From DASVHS01 sp036001325 (GTDB lineage: Bacteria > Acidobacteriota > Thermoanaerobaculia > Gp7-AA8), in contig DASYUK010000331.1 in assembly GCA_036001325.1 (NCBI GenBank), forward strand, positions 1 to 28,329: a stretch of DNA of 28,329 nt, in the 5' to 3' direction. The notes beneath the pieces are model-generated. The model was given only the letters and a program-made list of their open reading frames with translations. It was not told the DNA's origin and did not search any database. Of the stretch, positions 23,080-28,329 are shown piece after piece (the first letter of the stretch is position 1; every line of letters begins with the position of its first letter). A program made the translations under genes and the position numbers.

Positions 23080-23097
23080 CTCGATTATAAAATCGAG
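23080..23097. promoter_or_regulatory. Palindromic divergent promoter/operator
   Basis: CTCGATT-ATAA-AATCGAG (7-bp arms) fills most of the 22-bp gap between two divergent starts. It contains TATAAT on the minus strand (23084-23089) and TATAAA on the plus strand (23086-23091). These overlapping -10-like boxes end 5 and 9 bases before the GTG (23078) and the ATG (23101). A dimeric regulator or polymerase competition at this site is possible. Confidence 0.5.
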
Positions 23098-23100
23098 GTC

Positions 23101-23346
23101 ATGAATGTACGACTGCTCTACTTCGCGGTGCTGCGGGACATCACAGGGAAAAGCGAGTCAACCATGTCGCTTCGCGAAGGGACGCGGGCGGCCGATGTCT
23201 GGCACTCGCTGCGCGAGCAGTACGCGCAGCTCGCCGATTACCGCCAGCCGCCGATGATCGCCGTGAATGAGAGTTACGCTGCTCCCGACACCGTGCTCCG
23301 CGAGGGCGACGAGGTCGCCTTCATCCCTCCGGTGGCCGGCGGATGA
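23101..23346 (+). CDS. moaD: Molybdopterin synthase small subunit
   Basis: MoaD is the ubiquitin-like sulfur carrier of molybdopterin synthase. Its C-terminal thiocarboxylate supplies the dithiolene sulfurs of the molybdenum cofactor. The 81-residue product has the usual length, a beta-grasp pattern (MNVRLLYFAVLRDITGKSE) and the essential C-terminal Gly-Gly in DEVAFIPPVAGG. The ATG at 23101 directly follows the palindromic promoter region; the frame is open to 23020 but that part overlaps the divergent gene. The stop overlaps the moaE ATG (ATGA at 23343-23346), which fits production of the two subunits in equal amounts. Confidence 0.95.
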   Translation: MNVRLLYFAVLRDITGKSESTMSLREGTRAADVWHSLREQYAQLADYRQPPMIAVNESYAAPDTVLREGDEVAFIPPVAGG

Positions 23347-23756
23347 GCTATCTGACGGACGAGCCGATCGACACCGCGGGCCTCGTCCGCCGCACGATGC
23401 GAACTTCCGACGGGGCCTGCGTCGTGTTCGAAGGCGTGGTGCGCAATCAACACAACGGAAAAGCCGTCGAGTCGATCTTCTATGACGCTTATCGTCCCAT
23501 GGCCGAGAAAGAGATTGCGAGAATCGTCGGCGATATTCATCAACAGTATTCAGATGTTGAAATCGCGGTTGTTCATCGGCTTGGTCACCTCAATGTCGGC
23601 GACACCTCCATCGCCATCGTCTGCACCTCGCCTCATCGCGCCGAGTCCTACGAGGCGTCCCGTCTTCTGATCGATCGGATCAAGCAGACCGTTCCCATCT
23701 GGAAGAAGGAGCGCGGTCCTGACGGCGAAGAATGGGTCGGGTGGCAGGGCCGATGA
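23343..23756 (+). CDS. moaE: Molybdopterin synthase large subunit
   Basis: MoaE binds precursor Z (cyclic pyranopterin monophosphate) and, with MoaD, adds the two dithiolene sulfurs. The 137-residue product has the family's GACVVFEGVVRNQHNGK (about residues 24-40), LEYDAY-like IFYDAY, the catalytic-type HRLGHLNVGDTSIAIV and VPIWKKE with Lys121/Lys122, and the tail GEEWV. It starts with ATG inside the moaD stop and ends with TGA overlapping the Nudix-gene ATG at 23753. No other moa gene is near, so the rest of the pathway lies elsewhere. Confidence 0.95.
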   Translation: MSYLTDEPIDTAGLVRRTMRTSDGACVVFEGVVRNQHNGKAVESIFYDAYRPMAEKEIARIVGDIHQQYSDVEIAVVHRLGHLNVGDTSIAIVCTSPHRAESYEASRLLIDRIKQTVPIWKKERGPDGEEWVGWQGR

Positions 23757-24301
23757 TGGTCGTCGATCCTGTGCCTGCGGCGAGCGTCATCCTTCTGCGC
23801 GATCGCCCGCTGGAAGCGCTCATGATTCTTCGGCACGAGAAAAGCTCGTTCGTTCCGAGCGCGTGGGTTTTCCCGGGCGGTGCCGTCGACCCCGCCGACG
23901 GCGAGCCTGGCACGCTCAACGCCGCAAAGGCCGCGGCGATCCGCGAGGTATTCGAGGAGACAGCGATCCGCATCGATGGTGAGCTTGTTCCCACATCGCG
24001 CTGGATCACGCCGGCCGGCCTGCCGAAGCGTTTCGATACGTGGTTCTTTCTCTACTCGGTCCCTCGCGATGTCGCCGTGATTCTTCAGGACGCGGAAGCC
24101 GTCGATTCCACATGGATCGCGCCGAACGACGCGCTCGCGCGCAACCGAGCTGGTAACTTTCCGATGGTCTTTCCGACGATCAAGAACCTCGAGGCGATCG
24201 CGAGCGCGACGTCGGTCGACGAGTTGCTCGCCTCCCGCCGCGGCGCAGAGATTCGCAGGGTCGAACCGATCCTCGTCAACAACAGACCGGTCCTGCCGTG
24301 A
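23753..24301 (+). CDS. Nudix hydrolase (NUDT19-like extended box)
   Basis: Nudix enzymes hydrolyse nucleoside diphosphates linked to another group. The 182-residue product (ATG 23753; a second ATG at 23756 is also possible) has FPGGAVDPADG at residues 40-50 and, after a longer-than-standard insertion, the catalytic helix AAIREVFEETAI (61-72, with REVFEE). The Gly-Gly to REVFEE spacing is longer than in the classic Nudix box and matches the NUDT19/CoA-diphosphatase type, which is why a CoA or acyl-CoA substrate is plausible. WFFLYSVP and the AVDSTWIAPNDAL block follow. The stop overlaps the next gene's GTG (GTGA at 24298-24301). The substrate is not determined. Confidence 0.87.
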   Translation: MMVVDPVPAASVILLRDRPLEALMILRHEKSSFVPSAWVFPGGAVDPADGEPGTLNAAKAAAIREVFEETAIRIDGELVPTSRWITPAGLPKRFDTWFFLYSVPRDVAVILQDAEAVDSTWIAPNDALARNRAGNFPMVFPTIKNLEAIASATSVDELLASRRGAEIRRVEPILVNNRPVLP

Positions 24302-25014
24302 GTATCCGCAGCATCACCGCGCCGAATCCCGGGCCCTTCACTCTCGACGGCACGCGCACCTACCTTCTCGACGAAACGATCGTGGTCGATCCTGGACCGG
24401 CGATCGACACGCACGTACGAGCGATCGTCGACGCGATGCCGAAGCTCGATCTGATTTTGGTCACGCATCGCCACGGCGATCACGCGCCTGCCGCCGTCCC
24501 ATTGAAAGAAGCAACCGGCGCGCGGATCTTCTCTCCACATGGCGTTCTCTCGGACGTTGATCATCGCGTCACGAATGGCGAGACGGTCGGGGACATCGAA
24601 GTCATCGCTACGCCAGGTCACACAGCGGAACACGTCTGCTACCTGACCGCCGACGGCGATCTCTTCACCGGCGACATGATCCTCGGCAGCGGAACGACGG
24701 CGATCTTTCCTCCGGACGGAAACATGCGCGACTACATCGCGTCGCTGCGATTGCTCCGCTCGCGCAATCCGCGGCGGATCTGGCCCGGGCACGGCCCGAC
24801 GCGCGACGACGCGGTCGCGCTCATCGACGAGTACATCGCTCATCGCCTCGAGCGTGAGCAGCAAGTCCTCGACGCTGTCTCCGCCGGCGCGAAAACGGTC
24901 GAAGAGATTCGACGACACGTCTACACCGATCTCGATGAACGACTGCATCGAGCGGCGGAGAATCAGGTCGAAGCGCACCTGATAAAGTTGCGCGAAGAGG
25001 GGCGGCTGAAGTGA
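24298..25014 (+). CDS. Metallo-beta-lactamase fold hydrolase (LACTB2-like)
   Basis: The 238-residue product is a metallo-beta-lactamase-fold hydrolase with two metal sites. The HxHxDH motif is H57-R-H59-G-D61-H62 (LVTHRHGDH). Further ligands are His108 in TPGHTAEH, Asp126 in FTGDMILG, and His165 in WPGHGP. Residues about 185-238 form a winged-helix-like C-terminal domain (RRHVYTDLDERLHRAAENQVEAHL) typical of the LACTB2 group, whose mammalian member is an endoribonuclease; whether this one cleaves RNA is unknown. The start is GTG at 24298 within the Nudix stop, and its own stop overlaps the argF GTG. Confidence 0.87.
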   Translation: MSIRSITAPNPGPFTLDGTRTYLLDETIVVDPGPAIDTHVRAIVDAMPKLDLILVTHRHGDHAPAAVPLKEATGARIFSPHGVLSDVDHRVTNGETVGDIEVIATPGHTAEHVCYLTADGDLFTGDMILGSGTTAIFPPDGNMRDYIASLRLLRSRNPRRIWPGHGPTRDDAVALIDEYIAHRLEREQQVLDAVSAGAKTVEEIRRHVYTDLDERLHRAAENQVEAHLIKLREEGRLK

Positions 25015-25943
25015 AACACAAGGATTTCATCGAGATTCACGATTACAACGCGGGCGAAGTCATGGAGATCTTTCAGCTCGCCCGCGAGATCAAAGCGAAG
25101 CCGAAGAAGTTTCGCGACGCGCTGGAAGGCCAGACGCTGGCGATGATCTTCGAGAAATCATCGACGCGCACGCGGGTGTCGTTCGAGGTCGGGATGTTCC
25201 AACTCGGCGGCCACGCGTTGTTTCTCTCGTCGCGCGACATTCAGATCGGCCGCGGCGAACCAATCTCCGACACGGCGAAAGTTCTCTCGCGCTACGTCGA
25301 CGGCATCATGGCGCGCACCTTCGCGCACAAGACGGTGACCGATCTCGCTCAGTATGCGAGCGTCCCCGTGATCAATGGCCTCACTGACTTATCTCACCCA
25401 TGTCAGGTCATGGCCGACTACTTCACGGCATGGGAGAAATTCGGCGGCGAGCTGCAAGGTCGGAAGATCGCCTGGGTCGGCGACGGCAACAACATGGCTC
25501 ATTCGCTGATGTTCGGCGCGCCGAAGGTCGGGATGCACATCGCCGTCGCGACGCCTGCCGGTTACGCGCCCGCTCGTACGATCGTCGACGCGGCGAGCGC
25601 CGATGCTCACTCGGCGGGCACGAAGATGATCGTCACCACATCGATCGAGGAGGCGGTGCGCGGCGCCGACGTCGTCGAGACCGACGTCTGGGCATCGATG
25701 GGCCAGGAAGCGGAAGCGGAAAAACGGCGCAAGGACTTCGCCGGCTGGATGGTCGATGAGCGCGTGATGTCGATGGCCAATGGCGACGCGATCTTCATGC
25801 ACTGTCTGCCGGCGCATCGCGGCGAAGAAGTGTCGGCCGGCGTCATCGACTCGCCGCGCTCGGTCATCTACGACGAAGCCGAGAATCGCCTGCACGTGCA
25901 GAAGGCCATCATGGTCACGCTGATGAAGGACCGGCAGCGTTGA
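25011..25943 (+). CDS. argF: Ornithine carbamoyltransferase
   Basis: This enzyme makes citrulline from ornithine and carbamoyl phosphate in arginine synthesis. The 310-residue product has the usual length. It has the carbamoyl-phosphate motif FEKSSTRTRVSFE (about residues 47-59), the HPCQVMADYFT motif with His and Gln, the ornithine-side DVWASMGQEAE and the MHCLPAHRGEEVS block with catalytic Cys. These match ornithine rather than aspartate carbamoyltransferase. An acetylornithine-type enzyme cannot be fully excluded by eye. GTG 25011 lies inside the preceding stop (GTGA), and the stop overlaps the TTG of the next gene at 25940. No other arginine gene is present in the window. Confidence 0.95.
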   Translation: MKHKDFIEIHDYNAGEVMEIFQLAREIKAKPKKFRDALEGQTLAMIFEKSSTRTRVSFEVGMFQLGGHALFLSSRDIQIGRGEPISDTAKVLSRYVDGIMARTFAHKTVTDLAQYASVPVINGLTDLSHPCQVMADYFTAWEKFGGELQGRKIAWVGDGNNMAHSLMFGAPKVGMHIAVATPAGYAPARTIVDAASADAHSAGTKMIVTTSIEEAVRGADVVETDVWASMGQEAEAEKRRKDFAGWMVDERVMSMANGDAIFMHCLPAHRGEEVSAGVIDSPRSVIYDEAENRLHVQKAIMVTLMKDRQR

Positions 25944-26917
25944 CCGATCCCCAGACTCGACACACCCGCGGCCTCCTCATCGTCATCCTCCTCGGCGTCA
26001 TCTTCTTCGCGCTGCTCGCGCTGATCATTCTCAGGACCGGCGGACGCAAGGTCACGACCGGACCGCGATCGGAAACAGTGACGGTCCTGCCATTGCGCAT
26101 TCGTATACGGACCGAGGCGAATGCGCGGGCGCCGGTGGTGGCGACGGCGACGAGTGGCGAGCATTTGCAGATGCTGGAGGAGCAGGGCGCGTGGGTGCGC
26201 GTGCAGACGGGTGACGGCCTCACCGGATGGGCGGAGCGCGTGAATCTCGAGCGCACCGCAGAACGCGAGCGCCGGATCGCGCGCTATCAGGCAATTCGGA
26301 AATTGCCAACGCTGGCCGGCGTGACCACCGACCGCGCGCCGCTCTACGCCGGGCCGGGGATCTTTTATCCGCTCGTCGGCGAGCTGCCGGCCGGCACGAG
26401 CGTTCATGTGTTTACGCGCGATCACGATTTCTATGCGATCGATTACAACGACCAGATCGCGTACGCCGATATCGATAATGTCGACGTTACGGCGTCGGGA
26501 TTGCCGCAGTTGAACGTAGCGACGACGAGCGCACCACCGACCGAAACGGTTGCACCCCCACCCGCCACACCCACCCCCGCCCCCGAGCCCGCCCCCACAG
26601 CCGCCGCCCCGGCGGCCGACGTCGGCATCTACTCCGCCGTTCCGGCGGGCGGCACGCAGCCCGAAGAGATCGAGCGCGTCATTCCCCGCTATCCGACGCT
26701 CGCGCGCCAGGCAAACGTCGGCGGATCGGTCGTCATCCGCGGCGTCGTCCGCAAAGATGGATCGATCGACAACGTCGAGATCATCAAGGATCTGCCATAC
26801 GGACTCGGCGAAGCGGCGAAAGAGGCGGTCGAGCGATGGCGCTTCCGTCCGGCCACGTATCGCGGCGAGCCGATTGATGTGTACTACACGGTCACGGTGA
26901 ATTTCCGGCTGAGATGA
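25940..26917 (+). CDS. Membrane-anchored SH3-TonB C-terminal domain protein
   Basis: The 325-residue protein has one N-terminal membrane helix (GLLIVILLGVIFFALLALIIL, about 11-31, split by its Gly residues). Two bacterial SH3 repeats follow, at about 47-95 (TVLPLRIRIRTEANARAPVV; GWAERVNLE) and 117-168 (APLYAGPGIFYPLVGELPAG). A Pro/Thr/Ala-rich linker (about 180-215) leads to a TonB C-terminal domain (YPTLARQANVGGSVVIRGVV; WRFRPATYRGEPIDV). SH3 repeats often bind peptidoglycan or peptides, and TonB domains contact outer-membrane receptors, so this may link the inner membrane, wall and outer membrane. No ExbB/ExbD gene is nearby. The start is TTG at 25940 overlapping the argF stop, with AAGGA about 10 bases upstream. 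Confidence 0.85.
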   Translation: MTDPQTRHTRGLLIVILLGVIFFALLALIILRTGGRKVTTGPRSETVTVLPLRIRIRTEANARAPVVATATSGEHLQMLEEQGAWVRVQTGDGLTGWAERVNLERTAERERRIARYQAIRKLPTLAGVTTDRAPLYAGPGIFYPLVGELPAGTSVHVFTRDHDFYAIDYNDQIAYADIDNVDVTASGLPQLNVATTSAPPTETVAPPPATPTPAPEPAPTAAAPAADVGIYSAVPAGGTQPEEIERVIPRYPTLARQANVGGSVVIRGVVRKDGSIDNVEIIKDLPYGLGEAAKEAVERWRFRPATYRGEPIDVYYTVTVNFRLR

Positions 26918-26921
26918 AGAT

Positions 26922-27010
26922 GGGTTGCGGCGGGGTTTCGGCGGGGTTCCGGCCGGGTTACGCGGTAGCACTGCGCAACCGCGCAACCCCACCGCAACCC
27001 GGCCGCAACC
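26922..27010. repeat. Palindrome of short tandem units downstream of the TonB gene
   Basis: GGTTGCGG (from 26923) with variants of a GCGGCGGGTT-like word fills 26922-26965. Its inverted counterpart (GCGCAACC...CCGCAACC) fills 26973-27010, with about 8 bases between the arms. The arms are imperfect. It lies between the TonB gene and nfo. Confidence 0.7.
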
Positions 27011-27053
27011 AAGGGATGACGTAAGCTTCGGATCGCGTTGTCATAGCATTCCC

Positions 27054-27932
27054 ATGCCCCTCAAGAATCGCTTCACGTTCCCGAAAAGCTCAGGCGATCT
27101 CATCGGCGCGCACCTCTCGACGAAGGGCGGCCTGCATACGGCCTTCGATCGCGCTGCGGCGATCAACGCGTCGGCCGTCGGCATCTTCGCGAAGAACTCG
27201 AATCAGTGGAAGGGGAAGGAGCTGACGGCGGAGATCTGCGCGGAGTTCAAGAAGAGCCGCACGGTCAAGCCGGTGCTCACGCACGCGTCGTATCTGATCA
27301 ATCTCGCAACGACGAACAAGGAGTTTCATCGGAAGTCCATCGCGGCGCTCGTCGACGAGCTCGATCGCGCGGAGCGACTCGGCATCCACGCCGTAGTTCT
27401 ACATCCTGGTGCGCACATGGGAGCCGGAGCGGACGAGGGCATCGACCAGATCGCGCGCTCGTTCGATCAGATCCACGCGATGATTCCCAGTCACAAGGTC
27501 GTGACGCTGCTCGAAACGTCTGCCGGACAGGGGTCGTGTGTCGGATGCTCGTTCGAGGAGCTCGGAAAGATTCGCGAGCGCATCGATGACCCGGCGCGCG
27601 TCGGCGTGTGCGTCGACACCTGCCACATCTTCGCGTCGGGCTATGACATCCGCACGCGCGACGGTTACGAGCAAACGATCGAACAGCTCGAGCAGCACAT
27701 CGGGATCGAGAATGTCGGCGCCTTTCATCTTAACGACTCCAAGAAGCACCTCGGCAGCCGTGTCGATCGGCACGAGCACATCGGCAAAGGGCAGCTCGGG
27801 CTCGGCGCATTCGGCTTCGTGCTCAACGATGCCCGATTCGCGCGCATCCCCAAACTCCTCGAGACGCCGAAGAGCGTCGAGACGGAATCGGATCGAACCA
27901 ATCTCTCCACACTCCGGTCGTTGATCGCTTAG
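27054..27932 (+). CDS. nfo: Endonuclease IV (AP endonuclease)
   Basis: Endonuclease IV cuts DNA 5' of abasic sites and starts their repair. The 292-residue product is normal length and has a TIM-barrel with three metal sites. The zinc ligands are visible: His in THASYLI, His in VLHPGAHMG, Glu in LLETSAGQG, Asp and His in VCVDTCHIFASGYD, His in FHLNDSK, Asp and His in SRVDRHEHIGKG, and Glu in LLETPKS. ATG 27054 is chosen because GAHLSTKGGL follows directly; the frame is open to 26925 but that part is palindromic repeat. A TAGCAT (27044-27049) could be its -10 box. It ends in TAG. Confidence 0.95.
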   Translation: MPLKNRFTFPKSSGDLIGAHLSTKGGLHTAFDRAAAINASAVGIFAKNSNQWKGKELTAEICAEFKKSRTVKPVLTHASYLINLATTNKEFHRKSIAALVDELDRAERLGIHAVVLHPGAHMGAGADEGIDQIARSFDQIHAMIPSHKVVTLLETSAGQGSCVGCSFEELGKIRERIDDPARVGVCVDTCHIFASGYDIRTRDGYEQTIEQLEQHIGIENVGAFHLNDSKKHLGSRVDRHEHIGKGQLGLGAFGFVLNDARFARIPKLLETPKSVETESDRTNLSTLRSLIA

Positions 27933-27966
27933 CTGATCCGTTGCTGTACCATCAGCGAAAACGATA

Positions 27967-28329
27967 ATGGCCCTCGCGCCCGGAGATCGACTCGGCGCAT
28001 ACGAAATTCTCGCGCCGCTCGGCGCTGGTGGAATGGGTGAGGTCTATCGCGCCCGCGACTCACGGCTCGATCGTGATGTAGCGATCAAAGTCCTGCCCGA
28101 GGATTGCTCGCGCGATCGCGACCGGCTTCGCCGCTTCGAGCAGGAAGCTCGGGCACCAGCCGCCTGGCCAAACTGCCGACGGAGTGGCCAACGAACATCT
28201 GGGCCCTTTCCACCGAGGATGGCGCCATGCGTCGCATCACCGATTTTGGAGATCGAGCCACCTTCATGACTCGGCGAGTCTCCTGGTCGCCCGATGGTCG
28301 CTATATCTATGCCGCAGTGAGTGAGGGCG
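27967..28329 (+). pseudogene. Ser/Thr protein kinase start fused out of frame to TolB/PD40 propeller sequence
   Basis: ATG 27967 gives a typical PknB-type N-lobe: LGAYEILAPLGAGGMGEVYRA (the Gly-rich loop) and the VAIK lysine, then DRLRRFEQEARA. The kinase frame then ends in junk at TGA 28267-28269. From 28155 a second frame, offset by two, reads NIWALSTEDGAMRRITDFGD and SWSPDGRYIYAAVSEG, which is a PD40/TolB-type propeller repeat. In full-length members of this kinase family, such repeats lie hundreds of residues after the kinase domain. The junction near 28150-28160 therefore joins the first about 60 residues to the far C-terminal part, with loss of the catalytic loop and most of the kinase. 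The gene continues past the window end. An assembly misjoin at a contig end is also possible. Confidence 0.72.

Overview
The window looks like a piece of an Acidobacteriota-type (or similar) high-GC Gram-negative chromosome. The organism call is inference. It rests on the GC-rich coding sequence, several Pro/Thr-rich lipoproteins, a beta-barrel outer-membrane protein, a two-subunit glycyl-tRNA synthetase, SelB, a C-terminal TonB-domain protein, and the start of a serine/threonine kinase whose downstream sequence encodes TolB-like (PD40) propeller repeats. There are no rRNA or tRNA genes, no CRISPR array, no transposase and no phage gene, so most of the content is housekeeping.

Layout. 1-4895 (+): a Pro/Thr-rich lipoprotein, a 159-bp inverted-repeat element, then glyQ-glyS and a discoidin-like lipoprotein joined by one-base TGATG overlaps. 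4925-7651 (+): pyruvate, phosphate dikinase, interrupted by one in-frame TAG. 7723-8304 (-): a DedA membrane protein, divergent from a small secreted Lys/Ala-rich protein (8379-8867). 8869-11187 (-): plsY-gpsA plus a stand-alone MshEN-type protein (phospholipid backbone synthesis and a possible c-di-GMP sensor). 11265-13364 (-): a cysK/mccA-like and mccB/metB-like pair for transsulfuration. 13494-13811 (-): a zinc-ribbon protein with a structured upstream region. 14103-16933 (+): a DUF72 protein and selB. 16827-20398 (-): a lipoprotein and polA. 20399-20853: an AT-richer spacer with a terminator and a doubtful small ORF. 20854-23078: a beta-barrel protein convergent with a polytopic membrane protein. 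23101-26917 (+): six genes (moaD, moaE, a Nudix hydrolase, an MBL hydrolase, argF, a TonB/SH3 protein) joined by five consecutive 4-bp start/stop overlaps. 27054-27932 (+): endonuclease IV. 27967 to the end: a kinase start fused out of frame to propeller sequence.

The most unusual content is the palindromic repeats. A 54/57-bp double-hairpin element occurs inside glyS and inside the lipoprotein gene beside polA. In both genes it is read in the same frame and gives nearly the same peptide, which resembles protein-coding palindromic elements such as those of Rickettsia. A third element with the same architecture but different sequence lies upstream of the cysK-like gene. Three other palindromes are built from short tandem units (7649-7713, 11199-11273, 26922-27010), and two of them, together with an inverted REP pair at 14936-15025, contain the stop codon of the adjacent gene. 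Several genes have a -10-like hexamer 4 to 15 bases before the start codon and no clear Shine-Dalgarno sequence, which suggests leaderless or very short-leader transcripts.
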